Below are positions 39,275 through 50,022 of a stretch of 58,336 bases of DNA, piece by piece. Position numbers and translations under genes: made by a program. Positions within the stretch are counted from its first letter, which is position 1; the number at the start of each line of letters is the position of its first letter. The notes under the pieces are model-generated. The model was not told the origin of the DNA and searched no databases. It was given only the letters and a program-made list of their open reading frames with translations. The stretch lies in assembly GCA_902509675.1 (NCBI GenBank), contig CABWYN010000004.1, positions 1 to 58,336 of the forward strand. The letters are read 5' to 3'. Source of the DNA: an uncultured Bacteroidota bacterium (lineage in GTDB: Bacteria; Bacteroidota; Bacteroidia; Flavobacteriales; Flavobacteriaceae).

Positions 39275-41159
39275 TTATTTCGTCAACAACTTCTGGATTC
39301 AGTAAAGTACTTATATCACCCAGGGAATTAAATTCTTTTGATGCAATTTTTCTTAAAATTCTTCTCATGATTTTTCCTGACCTAGTTTTTGGTAAACCAG
39401 ATGTTAACTGTACTTTATCTAACTTTGCAATGGGTCCTATTTTTTTTGAAATAAGTTCGTTTATTTCAGATTTTATTTTTTTATTTCCTAAAGACATCCC
39501 TTTTAAAGTAATAAAGCCATACAATGCATTCCCTTTTATATCATGAGGAAAACCTACAATGGCAGATTCAGCTATATTTTCATGTTCATTAATAGCATCT
39601 TCGATAGGTGCAGTTCCGAGATTATGGCCAGAAACAATTATCACGTCATCTACCCTACCGGTAATTCTATAATTCCCATTTTCGTCTCTAAACGCACCAT
39701 CTCCAGTAAAATACTTCCCTTTAAATGCAGAGAAATAAGTATTTATATATCTTTCATGGTTCCCCCATATAGTTCTTGCAATAGATGGCCAAGGGAATTT
39801 TATACATAATTTACCAACTTTATTATTTTCTTTGATCTCGTCACCATTATCATCCAATAGCAACGGCTGAATACCCAAAAAAGGTTTGGTAGCAAATGTT
39901 GCCTTATCTGGGATGACACCTGGAATTGACGAAATAAGTATTCCTCCTGTTTCTGTTTGCCACCATGTATCGACTATAGGGCACTTGGATTTACCTATGT
40001 TTTCATTATACCAATTCCAAGCTTCTTCGTTAATAGGCTCTCCAACTGTACCTAAAATTCTTAAAGATGAAAGATCATTGTCTTTAACAAAATTGACACC
40101 TTGTTTGGCAAGTGCTCTTATAGCGGTTGGGGCAGTGTAAAACTGTGAAACCTTATATTTATCTACAATTTTCCAAAATCTACTGTAATCTGGATAACTA
40201 GGAACTCCTTCAAACATTAATGTGGTTGCTCCATTACACAATGGACCATACAATATGTAACTATGACCTGTAATCCAACCAATATCTGCAGTACACCAGT
40301 AAACATCATTTTCTTTATATTGAAAAATATTTTTAAAAGTATAGGAAGTATAAACCATATATCCAGCTGTCGAATGAACCATTCCTTTTGGTTTTCCAGT
40401 AGAACCTGATGTGTATAAAATAAATAACGGATCTTCAGCATCCATTAACACAGGATTACAATAATCTTCAACAGATGAAATTATATCATCCAATAAGAAA
40501 TCTCGATTCTTATCGATATTTATCTCCTCTTGAGTTCTATTAACCACCAAAACCTTCTGCTTATCGTTGCATTTTAACAAAGCATCATCAACTATACATT
40601 TTAAATTTAGTGTTTTTGGACCTCTAAAAGAGCCATCTGAGGTAATGGTTAAAGTACTATCACAATCGTTTATCCTTGTGGCTAAAGCCTCAGAAGAAAA
40701 ACCTGCAAAAACAACAGAATGGATAGCACCAATTCTTGCACACGCCAAAACAGAAAATGCTAATTCAGGGATCATTGGAAGATATATACATACCCGATCT
40801 CCTTTCTTTATTCCTAAAGATTTTAAAACATTAGCCATTTTACAAACTTCAGTCAAGAGCTCAGAATATGTATAAGACTTTTCTTTTTCATTCACATTAT
40901 TTGGTTCAAATAAAATTGCAATTTTATCCGGATTTTCTTTCACATGCCTATCGATACAATTAAAGGTGATATTTAATTTTGAATTCTCAAACCATTTTAT
41001 TTTGGCTTTGTCAAAATTCCAATTAACAACAGAGGACCATTTTTTTTCCCAAACAAAGTTTTTTGAAGCAATATCATCCCAAAATTTAACGGGATTTTCA
41101 GTAGATTCAGCGTATGCTAAATCATAGTTTGCTTTATTATTAATTATATAATTATTCAT
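39258..41159 (-). CDS. acs: Acetate--CoA ligase (ORF track 5' end 41183; MNNYIINNK start at 41159 preferred)
   Basis: YTSGSTGKPKGMVHSTAGY; WWQTETGG; TGDGAFRDENGNYRITGRVDDVI; LPKTRSGKIMRR. Confidence 0.95.
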   Translation of the reverse strand: MNNYIINNKANYDLAYAESTENPVKFWDDIASKNFVWEKKWSSVVNWNFDKAKIKWFENSKLNITFNCIDRHVKENPDKIAILFEPNNVNEKEKSYTYSELLTEVCKMANVLKSLGIKKGDRVCIYLPMIPELAFSVLACARIGAIHSVVFAGFSSEALATRINDCDSTLTITSDGSFRGPKTLNLKCIVDDALLKCNDKQKVLVVNRTQEEINIDKNRDFLLDDIISSVEDYCNPVLMDAEDPLFILYTSGSTGKPKGMVHSTAGYMVYTSYTFKNIFQYKENDVYWCTADIGWITGHSYILYGPLCNGATTLMFEGVPSYPDYSRFWKIVDKYKVSQFYTAPTAIRALAKQGVNFVKDNDLSSLRILGTVGEPINEEAWNWYNENIGKSKCPIVDTWWQTETGGILISSIPGVIPDKATFATKPFLGIQPLLLDDNGDEIKENNKVGKLCIKFPWPSIARTIWGNHERYINTYFSAFKGKYFTGDGAFRDENGNYRITGRVDDVIIVSGHNLGTAPIEDAINEHENIAESAIVGFPHDIKGNALYGFITLKGMSLGNKKIKSEINELISKKIGPIAKLDKVQLTSGLPKTRSGKIMRRILRKIASKEFNSLGDISTLLNPEVVDEIINNSL

Positions 41160-42825
41160 TTTCCGGTATTCTAATATTATCAACCATTTTTTTTATGTGA
41201 TCTGGTGTAGGAGAAGTAATATTCATAACAAAGAGAGCTACAATAAAATTTACCAACATAGCTATGGTTCCAAAACCTTCAGGAGATATACCAAACCAAT
41301 AACCACTGGAGTCTCCTCCACCGAAAAAATTAAATTTAAATTTTAACATATAAAAAAGCATTAAACCAATTCCAGCTAGCATACCTGCAATTGCCCCTTG
41401 CTTATTCATTTTTTTATAAAATATTCCCATAACTATTGCCGGAAAAAAAGAAGAGGCAGCTAAACCAAATGCTAATGCTACCACCGCTGCTACAAATCCT
41501 GGAGGATTAATTCCAAAATAACCGGCAATGCATACTGCGAAAAAAGCAGAAATTCTTGCCGCAATCAATTCACCTTTTTCTGAAATATTCGGATATAAAA
41601 CTCTCTTTATCAAATCGTGAGAAACAGATGCAGAAATTACCAATAATAAACCTGCAGCAGTAGACAAAGCAGCAGCCAACCCACCTGCAGCGACCAATGC
41701 AATCACCCAATTTGGTAAATTTGCAATTTCCGGGTTAGCCAAAACCATTATATCTCTATCAACATACAATTCATTTTCCTCACTGTTAACATAGTTTATT
41801 AAACCATCATTATTAATGTCTTTAAAACTTATTAATCCTGTACCCTCCCACTTTTTGAACCACTGTGGGACTTCAGCATAAGGTTTATTAGAAATTGTTT
41901 CAATAAGGTTGGTTCTAGCAAAAGCAGCTACTGCCGGAGCAGTTGTATAAAGTATAGCAATTAATAACAAAGCGATTCCTGCCGACTTTCTAGCATCAGC
42001 GACTTTTTTAACAGTGAAAAAACGAACTATAACATGTGGTAATCCTGCGGTACCTACCATTAATGCAAAAGTAATAGCAAAAATATCAATTAATGGTTTA
42101 GTATTATCTGTATACTCGTTAAAACCTAACTCTACATTTAAATTATCTAACTTTTCTAGTAAATATATAGACGAGCCGTCGTTAAGCTGATCCCCAAAAC
42201 CTAATTGTGGAATTGGATTGCCTGTCATTTGAATTGAAATGAAAATTGCAGGTACCATAAAAGCAAAAATCAGAACGCAATATTGAGCAACTTGTGTATA
42301 AGTTATTCCTTTCATTCCACCCAAAACAGCATAAAATAAAACTATTAACATTCCTATTACCACACCTGTATTAATATCCACTTCAAGAAATCTAGAGAAG
42401 ACAATGCCAACACCTCTCATCTGCCCAGCCACATAAGTGAAAGAAACCAGTAAAGCACAAAAAACAGCTACTAATCTTGCATTATTCGAATAATATCTAT
42501 CTCCGATAAAATCGGGAACAGTGAATTTTCCAAATTTTCTTAAATAAGGTGCAAGTAGTAAAGCTAGTAAAACATATCCTCCTGTCCAACCCATTAAATA
42601 AACGGCACCGTCATAACCTGCAAATGAAATGATTCCTGCCATTGAAATAAATGAAGCAGCACTCATCCAATCAGCGGCTGTAGCCATTCCATTTGCCCAA
42701 GCGCCAACACCACCACCAGCTACATAAAACTCTTTAGTTGATTTTACTCTTGACCATATAGCAATTCCAATATAAACAGCAAAAGTGACTCCAACAATTA
42801 AATATGTCCATGATTGAATCCCCAT
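41152..42825 (-). CDS. Sodium:solute symporter large subunit, VC_2705-type (cation/acetate symporter)
   Basis: EFYVAGGGVGAWANGMATAADWMSAASFISMAG; AALSTAAGLLLVISASVSHDL; partner DUF4212 gene immediately upstream. Confidence 0.92.
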   Translation of the reverse strand: MGIQSWTYLIVGVTFAVYIGIAIWSRVKSTKEFYVAGGGVGAWANGMATAADWMSAASFISMAGIISFAGYDGAVYLMGWTGGYVLLALLLAPYLRKFGKFTVPDFIGDRYYSNNARLVAVFCALLVSFTYVAGQMRGVGIVFSRFLEVDINTGVVIGMLIVLFYAVLGGMKGITYTQVAQYCVLIFAFMVPAIFISIQMTGNPIPQLGFGDQLNDGSSIYLLEKLDNLNVELGFNEYTDNTKPLIDIFAITFALMVGTAGLPHVIVRFFTVKKVADARKSAGIALLLIAILYTTAPAVAAFARTNLIETISNKPYAEVPQWFKKWEGTGLISFKDINNDGLINYVNSEENELYVDRDIMVLANPEIANLPNWVIALVAAGGLAAALSTAAGLLLVISASVSHDLIKRVLYPNISEKGELIAARISAFFAVCIAGYFGINPPGFVAAVVALAFGLAASSFFPAIVMGIFYKKMNKQGAIAGMLAGIGLMLFYMLKFKFNFFGGGDSSGYWFGISPEGFGTIAMLVNFIVALFVMNITSPTPDHIKKMVDNIRIPENE

Positions 42826-42827
42826 AA

Positions 42828-43085
42828 CTATTTCTTAAACCCGTGTTTTTTATCTAACCTATTCATCAATCTTACATAAATAAAGATTAGTATTACAAAT
42901 ACATATATTGAACCCTGCTGTGCAAACCAAAATCCCAATTTAAATCCACCAAACGAAAACTGATTTAAAAAATCTTTTAGTATAATTCCAAATAAAAAAG
43001 AAAAAGTGAACCAAAATAAAAGCAATACAGAAACGTATTTAATATTTGATCTCCAGTAACTATTTTCTTTATTATTTGATTTCAT
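42828..43085 (-). CDS. DUF4212 small subunit of sodium:solute symporter
   Basis: 85 aa with two TM segments; YWRSNIKYVSVLLLFWFTFSFLFGIIL...GFWFAQQGSIYVFVILIFIYVRLMNRLD. Confidence 0.92.
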   Translation of the reverse strand: MKSNNKENSYWRSNIKYVSVLLLFWFTFSFLFGIILKDFLNQFSFGGFKLGFWFAQQGSIYVFVILIFIYVRLMNRLDKKHGFKK

Positions 43086-44427
43086 AATCTTTTAATTTTT
43101 CTACAACTTTTGGTGCTAGGATTAAAGTAGCTACCATAGTTGGGATCGCCATTAAAGCAAAAAACGTATCTATTAAATTTATCATCATAGATAAAGAAGT
43201 TGTAGATCCGATCATAATACTTACTATATAAATGTAGTTATATTTATTTTTATTTTTATCTCCGATTAAAAAAGAAAGGCATTTTGTTCCATAGTATGAA
43301 TATGAAAATAGAGAAGAAATACTAAAAATAACAACACATAGCAAAAGGATGTATCCTCCAAATTCAGGAAATGAAGATTCAAATGCCGATGCAGTTAACG
43401 AAACCCCACTAGCATCGGTCTTCCATACATCGGTAACCAAAATTGCCAAGGCAGTCATTGTACAAACTAATAAAGTGTCAATAGCTGGACCTAACATAGC
43501 TACTAAACCCTCCTTGATAGGGTTGTTTGTTTTTGCAGCTCCGTGTGCCATGGGAGCCATCCCAATTCCCGCTTCATTTGAAAAAGCTCCTCTTCTGATA
43601 CCTAATATGATAAGAGCTCCTAAAGCACCGCCAAAAACAGAATCTCCTGCATAATAAGTAGCATGAAATGCATCATGAAAAATCAAATACAGATAACCAG
43701 GTAATTTTTCATAATTAACCAACAAAATAACCAGAATACTAATCATATACAAACCAACCATTAAAGGAACTAACTTTGTTGCTACACTACTAATTCTCTT
43801 TAAACCTCCAAGGATTACTACTGAAGTTATAGCTACTAATATTAATCCTATAAGAATATTAGACAAATCATTTACAATAAAACCATTTGGAATTAATATA
43901 ATATCATTTATTGCCTGAGTAAGTTGATTCACATTAAATACAGGCAAAGCACCTACTAATCCGCAAAAACTAAAAAAAACAGCCAAAGGCATCCATTTTT
44001 TTCCCAATCCAGAAACAATAAAATACATTGGACCACCTTGCTTATTTCCAGCGGAGTCTACACCTCTATACATAACTGCCAATGATGAAGTGAAAAACTT
44101 AGTCGACATTCCTATTAAACCACTAATCCACATCCAAAAAATTGCACCGGGACCTCCTATTGAAATAGCGACTGCTACCCCAGCAATGTTTCCCATTCCA
44201 ACTGTGGCAGAAAGTGCTGTTGTTAATGCCTGAAAATGACTTATTTCACCATCAGAATGTTTATCATTATACTTTCCTCTTACAATATTTATTGAATGGA
44301 AAAAATATTTAAAAGGAATAAATTTTGACAAAAACAACAAATATAAACCACCACCAATAAGAATAATTAGTAAGGGATAGCCCCAAACAAAAGAAGAAAT
44401 TTCTGAAATTATTCTTTCAAGATCCAA
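43072..44427 (-). CDS. Alanine/glycine:cation symporter family protein
   Basis: [65 protein letters not shown]. Confidence 0.95.
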   Translation of the reverse strand: MDLERIISEISSFVWGYPLLIILIGGGLYLLFLSKFIPFKYFFHSINIVRGKYNDKHSDGEISHFQALTTALSATVGMGNIAGVAVAISIGGPGAIFWMWISGLIGMSTKFFTSSLAVMYRGVDSAGNKQGGPMYFIVSGLGKKWMPLAVFFSFCGLVGALPVFNVNQLTQAINDIILIPNGFIVNDLSNILIGLILVAITSVVILGGLKRISSVATKLVPLMVGLYMISILVILLVNYEKLPGYLYLIFHDAFHATYYAGDSVFGGALGALIILGIRRGAFSNEAGIGMAPMAHGAAKTNNPIKEGLVAMLGPAIDTLLVCTMTALAILVTDVWKTDASGVSLTASAFESSFPEFGGYILLLCVVIFSISSLFSYSYYGTKCLSFLIGDKNKNKYNYIYIVSIMIGSTTSLSMMINLIDTFFALMAIPTMVATLILAPKVVEKLKDYEIK

Positions 44428-45379
44428 AATTACTCTTTATATAATTCTCGGTATTAATAAAAATTCTTTCCGAGATGTTATTTGTATCAGATTTAATGAA
44501 TGATTCAGAGGTGATATTTTCATATAATTCAATATACCTTTCTGAGACAGAACGTATATACTGGTTAGACATATGAGGGATTTTTTGCCCCTTTAAGCCT
44601 TGAAATTGATTGGAGATCAGCCATTGCCTTACAAATTCCTTAGATAATTGTTTTTGAGGCACTTCATTTAACTGTCTTTCACTATAGCCTTCTTTATAAA
44701 AATACCTGGATGAATCCGGCGTATGAATCTCGTCAATTAATACAATTTCTCCATCAATAGTTTTTCCAAACTCGTATTTAGTGTCAACTAAAATTAATCC
44801 TCTTCTGCTAGCTAGCTCGGTTCCTCTGTTGAATAATAGCTTCGTATAATTTTCCAAAATATTATAGTCTTTTTCAGAAACTATGCCTTTACTAATTATT
44901 TCCTCTTTACTTATATCTTCATCATGATTTCCAAATTCTGCTTTGGTAGCTGGGGTAATAATTGGCTCAGGAAAGCTGTCATTTTCCCTCAAACCATCAG
45001 GCATAGGGACTCCACATAAAATTCTTTTTCCTTTACTATATTCTCTTGATGCATGACCGGACAAATATCCTCTAATCACCATTTCTATTTTAAAAGGCTC
45101 ACAGAGGTGACCTATAGAAACATTAGGATCTGGTGAATGAATCAACCAATTAGGAACGATATCCTGTGACTCATTCATCATTTTAACCGCAATTTGATTC
45201 AAAATTTGTCCTTTAAAAGGAATTCCCTTAGGCATTACAACATCAAATGCTGAAATTCTATCAGATGCAACCATAACTACAAAGTTGTTTTTCAAGTAAT
45301 AAACGTCTCTTACTTTTCCCTTATAAAAACTCGTTTGACCAGAAAAATTAAAATCTGATTGTACTAAAGAATTAGACAT
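44417..45379 (-). CDS. purC: Phosphoribosylaminoimidazolesuccinocarboxamide synthase
   Basis: [53 protein letters not shown]. Confidence 0.95.
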   Translation of the reverse strand: MSNSLVQSDFNFSGQTSFYKGKVRDVYYLKNNFVVMVASDRISAFDVVMPKGIPFKGQILNQIAVKMMNESQDIVPNWLIHSPDPNVSIGHLCEPFKIEMVIRGYLSGHASREYSKGKRILCGVPMPDGLRENDSFPEPIITPATKAEFGNHDEDISKEEIISKGIVSEKDYNILENYTKLLFNRGTELASRRGLILVDTKYEFGKTIDGEIVLIDEIHTPDSSRYFYKEGYSERQLNEVPQKQLSKEFVRQWLISNQFQGLKGQKIPHMSNQYIRSVSERYIELYENITSESFIKSDTNNISERIFINTENYIKSNFGS

Positions 45380-45381
45380 AA

Positions 45382-46332
45382 TTAATTATTGTTTTGTATA
45401 TCTCTATAAGCATTTACAATTTTTTTAACCAATTTGTTTCTAATTACGTCGGTTTCATCTAAATGTACGATTCCAACACCAGATGTATTATTTAAAATCA
45501 GGACAGCTTCTTTAAGACCTGAAATTGAATTTCTTGGTAAATCAACCTGTCCAGGATCGCCCGTTATGATAAATTTGGCATTTTTACCCATTCTTGTTAA
45601 AAACATTTTCATTTGTGAGTGAGTGGTATTTTGACCCTCATCAAGAATCACAAAAGCATTGTCCAAAGTTCTTCCTCTCATAAATGCTAACGGGGCAATT
45701 TGTATCACTTCGTCCTCTAAAAATTTTTTTAATTTTTCAGCTGGAATCATGTCTTTCAATGCATCATAAAGAGGTTGCATATAAGGGTCTAGTTTTTCTT
45801 TTAAATCTCCAGGAAGAAAACCTAAATTCTCACCCGCTTCAATTGCCGGACGAGTTAATATTATCTTTTTTACATTTTTATTTTTCAATGCTTTTACTGC
45901 AAGAGCTATTCCAGTGTAAGTTTTTCCTGTACCAGCAGGACCAATTGCAAAAACCATATCATTTTTTAAAACACTGTCAATAATTTTTCGTTGATTTAAT
46001 GACCTAGCTTTTATAATTCTTCCGCTGACACCGTGCAGAATAGGTTTGTGACTTTCAACAGAAGTTTCTAATTCTTTTTCGGTTTTTGTCAAAAGTGTTT
46101 CAATTTCATTGTCTGATAAAATATTGTATTTTAAAAAGTAACTAATAATTTTATTAATTCTCAACTCAAGTTCTGAAAGATCATCAGATTTACCAAAGGC
46201 TTTTATTTGGTTACCTCTAGCTACGATTTTCAGATCAGGAAAATTCGTTTTAATAAGTTTAATGTTTTTATTCTGTGGTCCAAAAAAATCTTTTGGATCA
46301 ATCGACTCTATTTTAATTACTTTTTCTTCCAA
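45382..46332 (-). CDS. PhoH family protein (TTG start)
   Basis: [76 protein letters not shown]. Confidence 0.94.
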   Translation of the reverse strand: MEEKVIKIESIDPKDFFGPQNKNIKLIKTNFPDLKIVARGNQIKAFGKSDDLSELELRINKIISYFLKYNILSDNEIETLLTKTEKELETSVESHKPILHGVSGRIIKARSLNQRKIIDSVLKNDMVFAIGPAGTGKTYTGIALAVKALKNKNVKKIILTRPAIEAGENLGFLPGDLKEKLDPYMQPLYDALKDMIPAEKLKKFLEDEVIQIAPLAFMRGRTLDNAFVILDEGQNTTHSQMKMFLTRMGKNAKFIITGDPGQVDLPRNSISGLKEAVLILNNTSGVGIVHLDETDVIRNKLVKKIVNAYRDIQNNN

Positions 46333-46381
46333 ATTTATTTTTGTTATTAATCACAATGTGAAATGCTAGATTACTAAAACT

Positions 46382-46395
46382 AAATTACGTAATTT
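46382..46395. promoter_or_regulatory. 14-bp perfect palindrome in the divergent phoH / SAM-hydrolase promoter region; possible back-to-back -7 boxes
   Basis: AAATTACGTAATTT is self-complementary; contains TAATTT on each strand. Confidence 0.35.
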
Positions 46396-46430
46396 CATAA
46401 CCACTTACATTAATAAATATTAACAATTTA

Positions 46431-47261
46431 ATGTCGATTATAACTCTTATAAGTGATTTCGGATATAAGGATCATTTTGTTGGTCAAATTAAAGGTGAGA
46501 TTTATAAAAAATTTGCGCAGGCTAATATTGTTGATATTTCTCATGAGGTATCTCCTTTTAATATAATGGAAGCCGCTTATATTCTAGAGAACTCATACAA
46601 AAGCTTTCCAGAAAATACAGTTCATATAATTGATGTTGATTCTGAGAGAACCGAAGAAAAAAACCATTTGATAATTTATCTTGATAATCACTATTTCATT
46701 TCAGCAGATAATGGAATTTTAAGTATTCTTACGCAGAATATAAACCCCCAAAATATTTACCAAATTAGCATTCACGAAGATTTAAATTCTGTTGATTCAA
46801 GTACTAAAATTTTTACCGAAGTGGCTTGTCACTTAGCCAAGGGTGGTAAACCCGAAATTGTAGGTAAACCCATAGAAAAAATTAAATCGGTCAAAAATCT
46901 CAAACCTTTTGTAAATGATGATCATAATCAAATTTTGTCTAGTGTAATATTTATTGACAACTTTGGAAATGTTGTTACCAATCTTAAAAGATCTTATTTT
47001 GAAGAAATTAGAAAAGGTCGATCTTTTGAAATTTCTGCTAGAAATTACAGGTTTAATAAAATTTTTGAGAAATATAGTGACATAATAAATTATTCGACAC
47101 CACCCCCACAAAGAAATGACGAAGGAAAAGGGATGGTTATATTTAATTCGAGTGATTTACTTCAAATTTCTATATACAGAAGTAATCCTAAGAATGTTGG
47201 GACAGCATCATCCTTAATGGGTTTGAAAATATATGATTCCGTTACAATCACATTTAAATAG
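46431..47261 (+). CDS. SAM hydroxide adenosyltransferase (DUF62; 'chlorinase/fluorinase' family)
   Basis: ITLISDFGYKDHFVGQIKGEI; NIVDISHEVSPFNIMEAAYIL; ADNGILS; IDNFGNVVTNL. Confidence 0.9.
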   Translation: MSIITLISDFGYKDHFVGQIKGEIYKKFAQANIVDISHEVSPFNIMEAAYILENSYKSFPENTVHIIDVDSERTEEKNHLIIYLDNHYFISADNGILSILTQNINPQNIYQISIHEDLNSVDSSTKIFTEVACHLAKGGKPEIVGKPIEKIKSVKNLKPFVNDDHNQILSSVIFIDNFGNVVTNLKRSYFEEIRKGRSFEISARNYRFNKIFEKYSDIINYSTPPPQRNDEGKGMVIFNSSDLLQISIYRSNPKNVGTASSLMGLKIYDSVTITFK

Positions 47262-47342
47262 TTCAGTATATGTTGATAAGTTTATTTAAGAATAGCTATT
47301 CAATATAATATATTTGTTATTTAATAAAGCTAAAACTTAACT

Positions 47343-48458
47343 ATGAAATTTATTGTCTCTAGTAGTACTCTTTTAAAAAAACTACAGATTTTAGGAGGTG
47401 TTATAAATACCTCAAATACAATTCCAGTTCTTGACCATTTCTTGTTTGAATTAGACAACTCAAAATTGACAATTACATCTAGTGATTTAGAAACAACAAT
47501 GATTTCATCAATAGAAGTTGATAGTACTAGCAAAGGTGAAGTAGCTATCCCTTCTAAATTACTGATTGATACACTTAAAACCTTTCCTGAACAACCTCTA
47601 ACCTTTACGGTTGAAGAAAATAATACAGTTGAAATAAGTTCTAATCATGGTAAATATGCTTTAGCCTACACGGAAGGTGAACAATTTCCAAAAACAATTA
47701 CACTTGACAATCCATCAAGTACGAAAATTTCTAGCACAGTTCTTTCTAAAGCAATCAACTCAACAATTTTTGCATCAGGCAATGACGATTTGAGACCTGT
47801 TATGAGCGGAGTATTCTTCCAACTATCATCTGAGAATTTAACTTTTGTTGCAACCGATGCTCACAAGCTTGTAAAATATAAAAGAAATGATTTAAAAGCT
47901 TCAACATTGGCAGAATTTATTATGCCAAAAAAACCTCTGAATCTATTAAAAAACATTATTGATAACGATCATGAGATTACAATCGAATATAATAATTCCA
48001 ATGCAAAATTTGAGATGGATGGATTAACCGTTATATGTAGATTAATTGATGGTCAATATCCAAATTATGAAGCAGTGATTCCAAATGAAAATCCAAATGT
48101 GTTAACCATTGATAGAACGCTCTTATTAAGTTCACTAAAAAGAGTTTCTATTTTTTCCAATAAAACCACTCATCAGGTTAGATTAAAAATAGCAGGTGCA
48201 GAATTAAATATTTCTGCAGAGGACGTTGATTTTAGTAATAAAGCTGAAGAAAGATTAACCTGTGATTATAAAGGCGAGGATATTGAAATAGGCTTTAACT
48301 CCAGATTTTTAATTGAAATGACCAATAACCTTGACTGTAAAGAGGTTAAATTAGAAATGAGCTTACCCAATAGGGCTGGGATTTTAAGACCTCTTGATGG
48401 CTACTCTGAAGACGAAGAGCTTACAATGTTAGTAATGCCTGTTATGCTAAATAATTAA
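47343..48458 (+). CDS. dnaN: DNA polymerase III subunit beta
   Basis: MKFIVSSSTLLKKLQILGGVI; GEVAIPSKLLIDTLKTFP; FVATDAHKLV; C-terminal PVMLNN. Confidence 0.96.
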   Translation: MKFIVSSSTLLKKLQILGGVINTSNTIPVLDHFLFELDNSKLTITSSDLETTMISSIEVDSTSKGEVAIPSKLLIDTLKTFPEQPLTFTVEENNTVEISSNHGKYALAYTEGEQFPKTITLDNPSSTKISSTVLSKAINSTIFASGNDDLRPVMSGVFFQLSSENLTFVATDAHKLVKYKRNDLKASTLAEFIMPKKPLNLLKNIIDNDHEITIEYNNSNAKFEMDGLTVICRLIDGQYPNYEAVIPNENPNVLTIDRTLLLSSLKRVSIFSNKTTHQVRLKIAGAELNISAEDVDFSNKAEERLTCDYKGEDIEIGFNSRFLIEMTNNLDCKEVKLEMSLPNRAGILRPLDGYSEDEELTMLVMPVMLNN

Positions 48459-48459
48459 A

Positions 48460-49110
48460 TTACTTTTTATAAACGACCAATTTAGCTTTATAGCCGGTTG
48501 AAATTGACCACCTTTTATTTGATAGCTCATTTCCAAACTCATCTTGTACTATTAGTTGCGCTGTGTTCGGAGATGACTCTCCTTCGTTAAGCGCTATGAA
48601 ATCTATATTGTTATATCCCTCGTCAAGATCTACATCAACAACAAAAAACATTGAGGAAAGCAAAATACTGGGGTGAATAATAGCTCCGTTTAAAATAAGC
48701 CTGATTCGATCACCATCAACATATTCATGATCTCTACACTTGATAATAATATACTTTGAATCTGTTTCAAGATCTCCTAAATAATAATCTTTTCTAAATT
48801 TTGATTTATTACCATTACCCTCATTAAAGGTTTGTCTAATTTTCCAAGTTGGAGTAACTAAATCCGTTTTTCCCGTGATATCAATTTCATTACGTTTACC
48901 ACTAAAATCAACATCAAGATTATAATTGAAAAATTTTTTAGGATCCTTATTGGTCAAACCCTTAGGTTGTATTTTATTAAGATTAAAACTATTCTTATTC
49001 AATGTATTTGTATCTAAAGATTTTATATTCAATAACTTGATTGCAGTTTCCTGCGAAAAACAATTTATATAAACAAAAAACAGAATAAATAAAGACAGCT
49101 TAAATTTCAT
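48460..49110 (-). CDS. Hypothetical secreted protein
   Basis: Signal peptide FKLSLFILFFVYINCFSQ; beta-rich C-terminal half; no confident family. Confidence 0.7.
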   Translation of the reverse strand: MKFKLSLFILFFVYINCFSQETAIKLLNIKSLDTNTLNKNSFNLNKIQPKGLTNKDPKKFFNYNLDVDFSGKRNEIDITGKTDLVTPTWKIRQTFNEGNGNKSKFRKDYYLGDLETDSKYIIIKCRDHEYVDGDRIRLILNGAIIHPSILLSSMFFVVDVDLDEGYNNIDFIALNEGESSPNTAQLIVQDEFGNELSNKRWSISTGYKAKLVVYKK

Positions 49111-49215
49111 AAAAATTAAATAATCTCAGGTAAAGATATTTAAAATCATTGTTAGATTTTAAAATATTAAACTTAACTTGATAGCACCCTAAGAATAGCT
49201 AACTATTAACTTATA

Positions 49216-50022
49216 TTGGAAATATTTGAAATTTTAGGATTTATTGGAGCCTTTATCGTTGGTTTGGTTCTGGGATTAATCGGAAGTGGTGGTTCAATAC
49301 TTTCTGTACCCATACTTGTTTATTTGTTTGGAATTAATCCAGTGGTTGCAACGGCCTATTCATTATTCATAGTTGGAACAACGTCATTAATAGGATCAAT
49401 CAAGAATTTTAGAAATAAATTAATCAACTATAAAACGACTTTATTATTTTCATTTTCAGCTATAATCACAGTATATATAACTCGAAAGTATCTTATTGAA
49501 CTCATCCCTGAAACAATTATTGACTCCGAATTAATTGTTCTTTCAAAAAATCAATTAATCATGCTATTATTTTCATTACTTATGTTAGCAGCAGGGTTTT
49601 TAATGATTAAAAGATCCCCTAAAACAATTGCAGGATTAAAGCAAACTAAAACGATCGCACCCAATAAATTTTTAATTTTTACCGAAGGTTCTCTTATTGG
49701 ATTTTTAACCGGATTAATCGGAGCTGGTGGTGGATTTATAATTATTCCCATTTTAGTAATTCTTTCTGACCTTAGAATGAAAGCTGCAATAGCTACTTCA
49801 CTAGCTATTATTTCTTTAAAATCTCTAATTGGTTTTATTGGTGATGTTCAGAATATCAATATAGAATGGAATTTTTTATTATTATTTACGCTAATTTCTG
49901 TTATTGGAATTTTTATTGGACAACTTTTCTCTGAAAAAGTGCCAGAATATAAATTAAAAGAAGCTTTTGGTTTATTTGTGATTATTGTTGGGGTCAGTAT
50001 AATATTTATCGAGTTTATTTAG
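49216..50022 (+). CDS. Sulfite exporter TauE/SafE family protein (TTG start)
   Basis: GFIGAFIVGLVLGLIGSGGSILSVPILVYLFGINPVVATAYSLFIVG; GFLTGLIGAGGGFIIIPIL. Confidence 0.93.
   Translation: MEIFEILGFIGAFIVGLVLGLIGSGGSILSVPILVYLFGINPVVATAYSLFIVGTTSLIGSIKNFRNKLINYKTTLLFSFSAIITVYITRKYLIELIPETIIDSELIVLSKNQLIMLLFSLLMLAAGFLMIKRSPKTIAGLKQTKTIAPNKFLIFTEGSLIGFLTGLIGAGGGFIIIPILVILSDLRMKAAIATSLAIISLKSLIGFIGDVQNINIEWNFLLLFTLISVIGIFIGQLFSEKVPEYKLKEAFGLFVIIVGVSIIFIEFI

Noticed and set aside
40217-40441. Out-of-frame ORFs inside acs (39543-39809, 39886-40140, 40217-40441, 40567-40875)
   Set aside because: Overlap a confidently assigned acs gene on either strand; no independent support.
45382-46332. PhoH as a phage marker
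   Set aside because: Chromosomal PhoH beside purC is ordinary; no phage structural genes.
46431-47261. Fluorinase/chlorinase and exotic halogenation
   Set aside because: DUF62 proteins are mostly SAM hydroxide adenosyltransferases; no halogenase-associated cluster nearby.
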